Assembly: GCA_910589415.1 (NCBI GenBank)
Contig: OU342634.1
Span: 44,322,723 to 44,386,722, forward strand
Direction of reading: 5' to 3'
DNA: 64,000 nucleotides
Source: Malachius bipustulatus
Lineage: Eukaryota > Arthropoda > Insecta > Coleoptera > Melyridae
Shown here: positions 11,601 to 21,812 of the stretch, piece by piece
Layout: each line of letters starts with the position of its first letter
Numbering within the stretch: the first letter of the stretch is position 1
The notes under the pieces: generated by a model
The model's database searches: none
What the model saw: only the letters and a program-made list of their open reading frames with translations
Told to the model about the DNA's origin: nothing
Program-made: the position numbers and the translations under genes

Positions 11601-14300
11601 ATGCTGCATAGCATTGCCTGTTATTGATCCGAAGAAACATTCTGGTGAAATTCCTTTAGGGAAATTTTAAATTTTTTTGTCCAACTGAAAAAACATTTTC
11701 ATGATCTATCTTCGGCACTTCATACATGAAAAAAATATCCCCGTGAACCTGGCAAGTTATACAAAAAAATGGCTCATTTGATCTGGTTTCTGCAATGGTT
11801 AAATATTTATAATAAAATATTGTGAGACAAATTTCTACTTCCATACCTAAAAAAATTGTTGTTTTTTCAAAAAACTTCATTTTGAGTTAAAAAACCTATT
11901 TTTTTTAAATCGTGAATTAAATTACATTGCCTTCAATAACTATTTTTGTCTCAGATTATGCCTAAGCATTTCAAATGATTTGTTAAGGACAATGATTTGT
12001 TTCAAGCCATCCTTAATTCCCTTGAATGAAAGTTCCATGTGTACCTACTAACGATATCTATGGGAAAAGTTATTGTGTTATCTCATTTTTTTTATATAAA
12101 CTCTTTTATAAATAGTAACAAACGTTCGAAACAAACGTAAATTCTTGAAGAATAATATAAAATATATTATTTCCTAAGCAGCAGTTGTGGTGCTTTAGGT
12201 ACTCCACCAAAGAAGTTAGTAATCCATATTCAAAAATACATAATTGGTTTCCACAAAGGAAATATCGAAAGACGTAATAACGAACCAAGGGCCTTTGATC
12301 AAGTCGTTGCCGACCGCCCTAACGTATTATTGGAGTTCCATCAAAGAGATCCTCATCCGCCGCTTTTCTACCAATTGCCGGATCAATTGATTCAGAAATA
12401 ACATAATTGAGATCTATATTTTTATCACATGTAATAAAAGAAGTGAATAAGGAGACTATTTCATCCACAACTTGACAAATTAACCCTCTAGTCTGCTCGT
12501 AGAATCTTCGGAAAAAAGTTACCCCTCGACATTTCGTCTGTCGTATTATTGACGTATATTGGACACTTGTATAGAAGTTCTTTTTTTGCCGAGTGGCCTT
12601 TGAAATATAATATATTATTATAAAATAATTAGTGAGTAAGTAAAGTAGAATAAATTTTACATAAATTGGATTTCTATCTGTTTTTTGATGTTACATAAAA
12701 TTCCCAATTTATCAAAAATAGATGAAAAATGCAATTGATTTGTTTATATAATTGAATCCAATATATCTGGAAACTATAAACTATCAACAACCAGCTATTA
12801 CAGACGAAAAATTTAAGTAAATTTATACTTTTGTTCATTTATTTTCATTCATAACGGGTTTGGAATCTCCCAGGCTGACAATAATAATTGAGGATTCTTT
12901 AGAGCTGACTGCGAAAATCCGAAAATGTTTTGGGATTTTATATCTGACCTCTGACAGTATGTAATTAGTATGAGGTGTGGGTAGGTAGGTAGTTATAAAA
13001 AATAATATACCTAATCCAGGAGTATGCGAGGAAGTCTTGCATGCACGCATGACAGCTGCAATACTATTAAAAAAATAAAAAACTTGTATTCTTATTATAT
13101 TTTTGAAACCTTGCTTAATAAATGATGCTGCTTGGTGTGCAAATACCTACGATAATGAGGATGATTTATTTACATACCAGTAAAGCTGGACTAGGAGGTA
13201 ATGGAGGTATCGTTAAAAACAGTTCTGTATGTATAGTAATAGTATGGTAGATTTAAGGATCTAAATCGTAAATTACAAAGTACGTTTAGTACCGAAGTAA
13301 ATAAACTGCGCTGCACACGGTGGTTATCTATATGTACTTTCTCGTTAATTATAATAACTCTCATAAACCTAATAACGATTCCTGAGTATCAACTAGAGAG
13401 GTCGCCGGACAGAATGTGTATAAAGTTGAGATTTAATGGAACCGAACGAATTGTTTCACTACAGTGGCCAGTAATAATGTGATAAGGTACTGTATACCTA
13501 CACCGAGAGAACAATTTCTTGAATACAAAGAAAATTTAATTAATTCGAATAAATATGGCATTTGAAATGTGAATAATATATTTTTCTTTTGTTATAACAT
13601 AATATTTGTTTAAAATTTTACAACATGTCTTCTTTAATATAAGCTGATATTTTTACATTAACTCGATGGATTTTTTATTGAAAATACACATATCTTACTA
13701 TGAAAGACAGATAAATCTGCGTGTATTTACAATAAGGTGGATTTAGTTTCATAGTTTCTTGAATAATATATCATTGTTACCAGCAAAGAGCTTATAAGTT
13801 CCATAGAGAAAATGTACCGGGAGAAATATTTGAGTCAAATATATACATATTTTAAGAGCTAAGATATAGTTTTCACATGAAGTGCTTTAACGTTTCTTGA
13901 AATTAGTACTAAGCAGCTTAAGCTTTGATCGTAAGTGAGATTGTCTTGTAGATAATACAGCATCTTTGGTGCACAGTATAGGCAAACTATTATTCTATTC
14001 CCAGAAACCAATTAATTTTGTAAATATTTTGTGGTATTAAAGGTTCTCTTGCTCTGAACTTTTCTTTGTTACTGAATATTACTGATATGTTACTGAAAAA
14101 CATATATATGTTAACAGGTAGGTATTTTATATATTTTGTGGAAATGATATTTATTATATAGGTAAATAAATTAGGTAGAAAAAAATGAATAAAAAAAAAT
14201 AATATCAATAAAAATAAGACTTTGTATATTGAAATAATTGTATTTATTTTAAAATGTAAGTATAAAAAATAACAAGAAAAAGTGACAATATGATTTACCA
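11601..14300. other. AT-rich non-coding stretch
   Basis: No supported gene. A ~28-residue open run on the minus strand at about 12330-12415 (SIDPAIGRKAADEDLFDG) looks protein-like but is short and isolated. Around 14150-14320 the sequence is nearly pure A/T. Confidence 0.25.
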
Positions 14301-14309
14301 ATTTGATTT

Positions 14310-15604
14310 TTTTTTTGGTGACTCTGTTGCACTGCTACCTACTTGTTTCAATGTATGAAACCGGCGACTCGTGCGAATTATCTACCGGTATTAACTTGTA
14401 CACTTATGTTACTTCCTGGATCAGACTTATTCTCTTCTGCATGTGTTGTAAGTCAAGCATATAGGCTCTTGATATCTAATACAAAAAAAAACATTAATAT
14501 ATACCTATTTTGAATTTTATAATTAAGAAGTAGGTAGGTATAGCTACATTTCTTAGGGCCAGTTAGGAAATAACTTTAATATATTTAAAGTCTAATTTCA
14601 CCGTGGTTACTATTTTGTTCAATAGTTTAAAATGACTATATAGTTAATAAAGTTATAACAAAGTGGAGAATTATTTGAGACAAGTACATTAAGTAAAAAG
14701 AAGAATTTAGTAAATAAAGTTAAAATAGCTCTAAAATTTATTAAGAACCGGCCCTTATTTATTTAGTAAAAGATATATGCACTTACTCAATCGAATTAAC
14801 ATTATTTGAGATTTCCTTGATGATGTGTTCTTGAAATTTTTTTTTCAGCATAAGCCGAATGCCTATTTTAGGTACCAGTTTTTCTATATATACTGTGGCT
14901 CTAATACTTCATCCAGTATATCTGGCGTTACACCTTCTTCTAAAAGAAATTAATGCAAGTTATGTTGTTTCAAAGAAAACTTACTTCATGTATACAATAT
15001 GTATGGCTACATAGACTATATATATATTCACTACAAAGATATATCTTGTTTCAAAATAAATTTAGATACTGACTTGCCGGGAGATAGATTTATCTCGATG
15101 AGGTGACAGTTTTTATTTCATGAAAAGTTTGTAAATAAAAAAAATCATCGATACTGAAAAACATTCTTGAAGTTAGCCTAATTTCAAGTTAGTTAACTTC
15201 TTAACTGGGAATAAATTATACCGCAACATAAGAAACAAAGTAGTTAAAACAGAATCTGAAGGATTAAAAACAAGCCAAACACAAAAACACCACTTTATTG
15301 GTAGAACTTGCCCTGGCCAAGTTTAACTGCATAGCATTTCTTCATAATTATCATTAATACCATTTTTAGTTCAAAATTTCACTATATGATATAAGATTCT
15401 TAAGTTTATTATTTAGTTGTTATCAGTTATTATTTTATACCCATAATTGATTTAAATTGTACACAATACCTAAGTTTTTTAACATAACTGTACCTAATTA
15501 AAGTACCTAGATAACATTTACTTACCTTCAAATACGGGAATCAAAGATTCAAGTCCCCACTTCTCAAGAAGTTGAGACATATTATTTTTTGTTGACTCAC
15601 TCAT
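14310..15604 (-). pseudogene. Decayed multi-exon gene with SAM-like N-terminus
   Basis: Exon 1 is 15526-15604. It has an ATG at 15604-15602, 26 codons including LLEKWGLESLIPVFE, then GAAG and a consensus donor GTAAG. Exon 2 is 14787-14939. It follows an acceptor ending tttctttTAG, continues in phase as EEGVTPDILDEVLE, and after a one-base frame break reads EKLVPKIGIRLMLKKKFQEH, ending at donor GTAAGT. A third acceptor (tattag) at 14476 precedes broken frames with ENKSDPGSNISVQV near 14430. L..W.L..L...F.EEG... plus EKLVPKIG.R is the pattern of short SAM-like domains at the start of many uncharacterised insect proteins. The in-frame stop in exon 2 and further stops downstream suggest a pseudogene. 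A sequencing error in an intact gene is possible. The protein's role is unknown. Confidence 0.5.
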
Positions 15605-16599
15605 TGTTGTGGAACTTTTCTAATTAATTTAAGGTACCTACTTCCGTTCAAACAAAATCTCGATGTCTCATCTGCGGAGTTTTCTATTAAACTGCGAAGT
15701 AGATCGGCAGGACGGCTGTATTGTATAAATTTATTGCTATGTAACATTATATTCTACCAAATAGGAAATGAATTTTCAGCGCAAAATATTATTTCTTTCT
15801 GCCACACAGTTCATGTAGTTTGTTATTTCGTATAATATAGTTTCCGGTTTTTTTAAAGTAATAATTGATCACACCTAAAATATTCACATGACTGAAAACT
15901 TATGATTTCAAGATGATGAAAAATATTTTTTCTCTTGTAAAATATGCGTAATTTTAATCCAAGAATGACTGTATTGATGAGGAAGGTTTCAAATAACCAT
16001 TGTAAAGCTGTAAAGATATAAAAATATTGTAAGGTAAGAAATGTATCGTTGATAATTTTCAACTAATATTTTCTTGGATTAAACGTCTATGAATCTGATT
16101 TATTTACATTTATTAAATATGTTATACTGTAATCGCGCGGAGTCGAATAAATCCTATCTTTGTGTAAAACTTTCTTGTTTCGTCATTTCTAAGATAGCGT
16201 TGTGACTGCAAAGCTAACATGTTACATACTAACAAACTGTTTCCATTCATGTTCAAATAGAGCAGTTTTCTTCTCAGGAAGAAACTGTTTTCTCGGTGTA
16301 CTGTTTTATTTTTGTTCATGCATATCAAAGCATTTATTAATCATACATTTTCGCTTTGCAACCACTGATCTGCGTCGTTAATTTTCGAAATTATATCGCT
16401 TTATAACATTATTATTCCCGTGAAAATATAATGTGTTTATTCACTTAAAAGTGGCTGCACGTAAAACGTAAAAAAAGTTTTTCTTTTTTTATTCATCCGT
16501 ACATTTCACTGTTATCAAATCATTCCAGTAGGTACCATTTAATTTATCTTTCATTCGGGAAGATTTGTAAATGAAACATCACAATTTCCAAAACTATTC
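15605..16599. other. AT-rich non-coding stretch
   Basis: Lies upstream of the SAM-like gene remnant. Its promoter would lie here if the gene were alive, but no clear core promoter is seen. No other feature is supported. Confidence 0.25.
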
Positions 16600-16601
16600 T
16601 A

Positions 16602-17118
16602 CAGGGTGTCTCTGAAAGGTGCGGAAAAAAAGCTACCACAAATTCCTGAGGCCTAAATAAGCCGATCTAACCCAACTTATCTCTGTCCAAAAGTGGATGA
16701 TTTCGGAGATACAGGGTGTCAAAAGTTCAATTTGATTTCCGTTTTTCTTAAATAACTTTTTTAATAATTGGTATATTTTCACAATATTCGGCTGAAGGGG
16801 CTTTTGTGGGGTGAAAAATTAAAAACTGCAATCATTTTTATTGTAAAATTTAGAGGGCGCCACCTGCGGTACCTTGAACACAATCAAAACGAACTATCTT
16901 TTTTGGGCCACTCTGTATTTAACTTTTAAATAAAAATTCTTATTCTCCAACGTCTTTTACCAAAAAAAGGCATACGTGGCAAGAGTTGATTTGAGCAGCC
17001 GTTTCTGAGATATCTGGATTTAAGAAAATCACTACGTGCATGGCCAGGCCTAAGTAAGTAGTTATTAGTAATTATTGTAATAATTAAACACAATTTGAAG
17101 CGAAGGCATTGAATTAAA
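16602..17118. repeat. Left terminal inverted repeat, interrupted at its inner end
   Basis: Matches the inverse complement of 18985-19481 with mismatches. The pairing breaks at gaattaaaat (~17118) and resumes with cactgtcact at ~17450, which brackets the SINE insertion. Confidence 0.75.
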
Positions 17119-17119
17119 A

Positions 17120-17448
17120 TTATTTTACTTAAAGGCCATACCAGGTTTCAGGTGTGAGCTACCTCTCACATATGCCTGTGGTGCGCGTACTGTTGAAGTT
17201 CACTCTTTTGGGACCACCCTTTTTATCGGAAGACTCCGAAAGGCACCATTTGAGAAGTATTACGAGGCAGAGTACTATGCGGTGCTTTTCCATTGCCTTC
17301 CACAAGGTGCATCCCGATTTTGGCTCGAGTAGCACAATAAATACTTTTCGGCTGCTGGTGAGTTTCGAACCAAGGTTTACCGGCTGGTGGACGAACGCTC
17401 TATCCACTACACCACGGGACCCACTTAACGAATTTACATCAACGAGAT
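17120..17448 (-). mobile_element. tRNA-derived SINE
   Basis: On the minus strand the head contains a tRNA-like region: TGGTGTAGTGG (A-box type, 17404-17414) and GGTTCGAAACTC (B-box type, 17360-17371), spaced as in a tRNA gene. A tRNA-unrelated body of ~230 bp runs down to about 17120. There is no clean tRNA fold, so it is not a functional tRNA. Its limits are inferred from where the host inverted repeat stops and resumes. I could not define a target duplication with certainty. Confidence 0.7.
17360..17414 (-). promoter_or_regulatory. RNA polymerase III internal promoter (A and B boxes) of the SINE
   Basis: The A-box TGGTGTAGTGG matches the TRGYNNANNGG pattern exactly. The B-box GGTTCGAAACT matches GGTTCGANNCC except at its 3' end, where ACT replaces NCC. 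This is the standard type-2 arrangement of tRNA-derived SINEs. Confidence 0.65.
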
Positions 17449-17517
17449 CACTGTCACTATAAAGCAAGTAAGTAATTGGTGTCAAATCGAATCTAAAAAA
17501 ACAAATTTACTTTAGTA

Positions 17518-18862
17518 ATGGCCGTACAGTATACTAATGAAGAAATGAACGATATGTTATTGGTTTTTGGATATTGCCAAGGAAATGGTTTAGAATCTTG
17601 CAGATTATCAGTGAACGATTTCCGAATCGTCGTTTACCAAACCATAAAACCTTTAATGAAAGACGTCTTCGTGAAACAAGGTAGGTTTACGCCTGTTTCT
17701 ATTAATTAAGGTCGTGCACGTACGATAAGAACTCCAGAGGTTGAGGAAGATATTTTAAATAGGATTGAAGAAAATCCTAAACTCAGCACCAGACGATTGC
17801 GCTTAGAGCTAGGTGTATGCAAAGATACTGTTAACAGGGTGACCAGAGAACAATTACTGCACCCATTTCATGTTGAACGGGTATAAGACCTTTTACCCCA
17901 TGATTATGAACCACGTCTAGCTTTCTGCCGGTTCATTTCCAAGAAGAATCAGGATAGGAACTTTACACAAGGAATTTTATTCACAGATGAAGCCTGTTTC
18001 ACGCGGATTGGCATAAAACTAATTTGCACAATGTACATGTCTATGCTGGAGAAAATCCTCATGCGATTAAAGTAAGCCATTACTTATCAAAAGTAAGCCA
18101 TTATCAGCATGAGTTTAAGATCAATGTGTGGGCAGGAATCATAGACACTTTCATAATTGGTCCTGACATTTTACCACCTCGACTTAATGGCGAAAATTAT
18201 TTGGAACATCTGCAAAACGAATTACCACACTTGTTTGATCCCCTGCCCTTGGAACTTCAAAGATGAATGTGGTTTATGCATGACGGTGCTCCTCCACATT
18301 TTTCGATAAATGTACGTAATTATTTGAGCGAACAGTATCCAAATAGATGGATAGGTAGAGCCAATGATGCACCCACAAGTTGGCCAGCTCGATCGCCTGC
18401 TATGACACCGATGGATTACTTTTTATGGGGAACTTTGAAAACCCTTGTGTCTTCTAGGCCATAGGAAATACAGAAGGTTAATTAAGGAGACGTATTGAAA
18501 CCGGAATGGACGTTTTTAAAAATGATCACGAAATGCTCCAAAGAGTTCAATTTAATTTTTTAACAGCGGGTATTATAAAGGCTCATTAAGTTAACGGGCA
18601 GATTTCTGTGGCCATTTCTGAAGAAGGTATCGAGTCCAAGTAGAAATTTTTTAAATTTATCTATTCTTGACGTGAAAGTAACTACAAAAATGTTAATAAA
18701 AGTCATTTGATGTCGATATTACCTTCAATAACGAGCAAAGAAATCTGCCCGTTAGCCTAATGAGCCTTTATAATATTGGCTGTAAAACGTATAAATCTTT
18801 GTATACACGAAAATGGAAATCATTTTGAACATTTGATAGAAGCATTTTATTTATTAAATTAA
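17518..18862 (+). pseudogene. DD41D-type mariner-like transposase, dead
   Basis: The ATG at 17518 starts AVQYTNEEMNDMLLVFGYCQ, the N-terminal DNA-binding region typical of this insect transposase family. The frame continues past an in-frame stop at 17707 to TRRLRLELGV and a second stop (~17884), then LPHDYEPRLAFCRF. The catalytic core follows with FTDEACF (first Asp, ~17985), a frameshift near 18015, and HVYAGENPHA. After a stop at 18264 come MHDGAPPHF (second Asp) and TPMDYFLWGTLK (third Asp, ~18415). The second-third spacing is 43, against 41 in the copy at 992-2012, because of two extra residues in RANDAPT. After another stop (18462) the C-terminus reads to ~18570 and is split by a MITE. 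It resumes at 18776 and ends ENGNHFEHLIEAFYLLN with a stop at 18860. Several independent lesions make it non-functional. Confidence 0.85.
18573..18773. mobile_element. 201-bp MITE inside the transposase C-terminus
   Basis: The ends ttataaaggctcattaagtt and the inverse of 18733-18773 pair for about 40 bp with few mismatches. TA flanks both sides (18571-18572 and 18774-18775). It has no coding capacity. Removing it places the family C-terminal motif HFEHLI directly after the preceding coding part, which confirms that it is an insertion. Confidence 0.75.
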
Positions 18863-18984
18863 ACTAAATTTTTGTTGTTGATAAATCTCTTATTGACTGT
18901 TTTAACTAAAGTACCTATAAAGTTAAATCCACATTTATGTACCTAGTCGTTTTTTTGTAACTTTCAGTGACAGTTATTTTAATT

Positions 18985-19481
18985 CAACGCCTTTGCTTCA
19001 AATTGTGTTCAATTAATACAATTACTTACTTAGGCCTGGCCATGCACGTAGTGATTTTCTTAAATCCAGATATCTCAGAAACGGCTGCTCAAATCAACTC
19101 TTACCACGTATGCCTTTTTTTGGTAAAAGACTTTGGAAAATAAGAATTTTTATTTAAAAGTTAAATACAGAGTGGCCCAAAAAAGATAGTTCGTTTTGAA
19201 TGTGTTCAAGGTACCGCAGGTGGCGCCCTGTAAATTTTACAATAAAAATGATTGCAGTTTTCAATTTTTCACCCCACAAAAGCCCCTTCAGCCGAATATT
19301 GTGAAAATATACCAATTATTAAAAAAGTTATTTAAGAAAAACGGAAACCAAATTGAACTTTTGACACCCTGTATCTCCGAAATCATTCACTTTTGGACGG
19401 AGATAAATTGGGTTAGATCGGCTTATTTAGGCCTCAGGAATTTGTGGTAGCTTTTTTTCCGCACCTTTCAGAGACACCCTG
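18985..19481. repeat. Right terminal inverted repeat
   Basis: Partner of 16602-17118. It ends ccgcacctttcagagacacc ctg, then TA. Confidence 0.75.
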
Positions 19482-20429
19482 TATATTGAATTTTTTAATT
19501 TTTTTTTTTTTACTTAGTTTCTATATTGTATAATTTATATCTTTATGTAGCTTTAACACAATAGATTTTGCTCGCAACTGTTACTATTTTTTGTTATTGA
19601 AAAGGCACATGCACTGTAGGGGAATCCCCATGACGCTCTGGGAGCGATACATGCGCGGAGATATCGATTCACGTTGACTTTGAATCGTTGCAGATTGTAT
19701 TCCTCAGGAAACACTTCGCTTGGAATGCTATTTCAAAGGGATACGGTTACATGAAAGAAGTCTGCAATAAGATATAACGAGGTGTAACAAGTTGAACATG
19801 ATAGGGATGGTTCTAGATGGGATCAAACGGGCTCAGGTCCGCTACTTTTCTTCGATGTTCAAAACTATCTGCTTTTTTAGTCAAAGTCGGATCTCCGAGC
19901 AAGTAGTGGATGGCGCTTTTCTGAATGTAGTCAAATAATCTCAGCGTATGTTCAGGAGGTGAACTCCAAGCATTTGAAGAGTACTCCAAGGATGGTCGGA
20001 TTTGAGCCTTTTATAGGGGAGAAGCTATTGAGGTGTATAAAATATCTTTGTGCGAATTGTGCAACAGTTTTCCAAGTTTTTAAGAAATACTCTTCGCCAG
20101 ACCTGGAACATGATCATGCCAAGACAGGTTCGCTCCCAGACTCAAGCCAAGCAAACAAATAAGTAGATGGCAATAGAAGAAGAAAGTGTCCTCATATTTG
20201 GGTGCAAAACGTTGATTTTTTTGGAGAACATGACAGGCTGTGTTTTCTCAGCATTGAACTGCACTGAGATTTCTATTTCCTCAAGCTAGAGTCTGCTGTA
20301 GATCTTTGTTATTTTTTTGTCACTTCTTTTTCTTTGCAAAGATGTGCGTCGATGGCCGAAATTCGCGCGTCTAAGCTGAAGTGTACCTACTATCATCGGC
20401 AAAAATGTATATTGGGTTTTTTAAATGGG

Positions 20430-20965
20430 TTTTTAAAAAATAACCCCTAGGTTTTTTTATTACAGATTCGGGTTTCACGGGTTAAAACACTCAAGAAATT
20501 GCTGCCAACTCCCCCCTCTTTGCAGGTGTGGAGCGTGGAGGGATGTAAATTTGAAATTTTGCTTAGGAACCCTGATTTTTTATTACAGATTCGGGCTTTA
20601 TGACAAAAAATACGAAGGATTTGTCTGAAATATTTTTTTAGATTCATGATAGATGGGGTTTTAATCGATGATATTACGTATTTTTTTCGATTTTGTCTTA
20701 ATATTGTTTAATTTAATCGAGAAGAATGTTTAAGACAAATCCTACGTATTTTTAGCCACAAATTCCGAATCTGCAATAGAAAATAAGAGTTCCTAACCGA
20801 AATTCCAAATATACTTACCGCCTCACCTGCATGGAGAGGGGAGGGGCTGCAATTTCCTACGTGTTTTTTCCCGAAAAATCCGAATCTGCAATAAAAAAAA
20901 GTGGGTTCTCTTTTAAGATTGCAAACTTGCTGCCCCCACCCCTAGAGAGTGGCGGTAGGTTGGTC
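20430..20965. mobile_element. Foldback element with tandem units in each arm
   Basis: 20440-20650 is the approximate inverse complement of 20730-20960 around a short AT-rich centre. Each arm contains a repeated unit: cagattcgggtttcacggg at 20463 and cagattcgggctttatgac at 20585, ~120 bp apart, and ccgaatctgcaata twice in the right arm (~20766 and ~20879). A Cys/Gly-free C-rich word (cccccctctttgcaggtgtg, or its inverse) recurs between units. It sits between the VPQ and FADD blocks of the non-LTR pseudogene, so it is an insertion. Its exact ends and target duplication are unclear. Confidence 0.65.
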
Positions 20966-21349
20966 GAGTTTGGTATCAGTAGATCTTCCTTCCAGATAAA
21001 CAATTTTTTGATGCAATACCTAGTTTTGATATATTTGAGTGTCTCCAGGAAAAATGAGCATCCTATATAAGAAAGAGAGTCGGAGATAAAATGGATTCTT
21101 GAGGTACGCAGTCATATAGAAAAGACCTCAGAAGGAAATCCATCAATGGCCACCTGCGATGCTGGCCTCAGAGCGATCTCCGAGGTAACTCGCAAGTCAC
21201 AAGCAGATCTTCTCAGACATGCCGTGCACCTGCAGTTTCGCCAACAATCACGATCAACAGATCAAAAGATCAGACACGATCAAAAGTCCTCCTGTTCGAC
21301 AGTTCCGTTACGCAGGTAAGGTGGTCGCCAATTGATCTCTGTTTACGGA

Positions 21350-21718
21350 TGTAGATAATATACAGTAAAGTGAGCTGGAATATTTCCCTCAAATACCTAC
21401 CGATGCTGCAAGTTTACTACACCCGATGCGGGAGGTCCAACGACGTTGCTTGCAGAAAGATTTTCACCCGAACCAGTACCTACCTACCGTTCATGAGTAG
21501 TACAGTAGCCGAGCGTCGAGCAGGATCAGTTCCCTAACGCTAACGAAATTCACCGGGACTGTGAAATGTGATAATCGACGAGCGAAGGACAAAACATACC
21601 TAACGAATTATGTTCTGTTCTTATTATTATTAACGTGTATTATTACAATAAATTACTATTCAAACTAACGATTAACGGTTATAAATCTAACGACATTTAT
21701 TAACGACAATTATTTATA
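21350..21718 (+). repeat. Left LTR (369 bp)
   Basis: Starts TGTAGATAATATACAG and ends ATTATTTATA, so it lacks the common 3' CA. AATAAA at 21647-21652 is a candidate polyadenylation signal. It is rich in the word taacg. Confidence 0.93.
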
Positions 21719-21736
21719 TGGTGCCGAAACCAGGGA
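21719..21736 (+). other. Primer binding site
   Basis: tggtgccgaaaccaggga begins with TGG immediately after the LTR. This is the complement of a tRNA 3' CCA end, where minus-strand DNA synthesis starts. I cannot name the tRNA. Confidence 0.7.
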
Positions 21737-21812
21737 CCTTTAGATCGGTCAAAACGAAGCGAATATCGTAAACGTGAGTGAAGCGCGAGTGACGTGAGTG
21801 AAATCGGGCAAA

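Larger units (their letters stand above)
16602..19481 (+). mobile_element. Second DD41D-type mariner relative, with nested SINE and MITE
   Basis: A 2.88-kb element starting cagggtgtctctgaaaggtg and ending in the inverse complement, with TA on each side (16600-16601 and 19482-19483). Long inverted repeats of about 500 bp frame a plus-strand transposase pseudogene. The left arm is interrupted by a tRNA-derived SINE (about 17120-17448). The transposase 3' end is interrupted by a 201-bp MITE (18573-18773). Without these insertions the element would be about 2.35 kb, close to the 2.17-kb element at 438. The terminal words differ from that element after CAGGGTG, so this is a different subfamily. 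Confidence 0.85.

Noticed and set aside
13990..14301. 103-codon minus-strand frame rich in Phe/Ile/Leu
   Set aside because: The sequence is almost pure A/T. Hydrophobic residues follow from composition and there is no start context or conservation signal.
17346..17430. Functional tRNA gene
   Set aside because: The A and B boxes are present, but the arms do not form a cloverleaf and the sequence continues into a SINE body.
17154..17485. Overlapping ~100-codon frames on both strands
   Set aside because: They cover the tRNA-derived SINE. Openness on both strands and the pol III boxes argue against a protein.
21062..21325. TATA-like promoter (ctatataag) followed by a donor-like gcag|gtaag
   Set aside because: The region is the minus-strand reverse transcriptase pseudogene (VPQESILSPTLF), so these signals are coincidental.
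21798..21812. Upstream start of the BEL polyprotein at 21798
   Set aside because: That codon is GTG. The first ATG in frame, at 21813, is the likely eukaryotic start.
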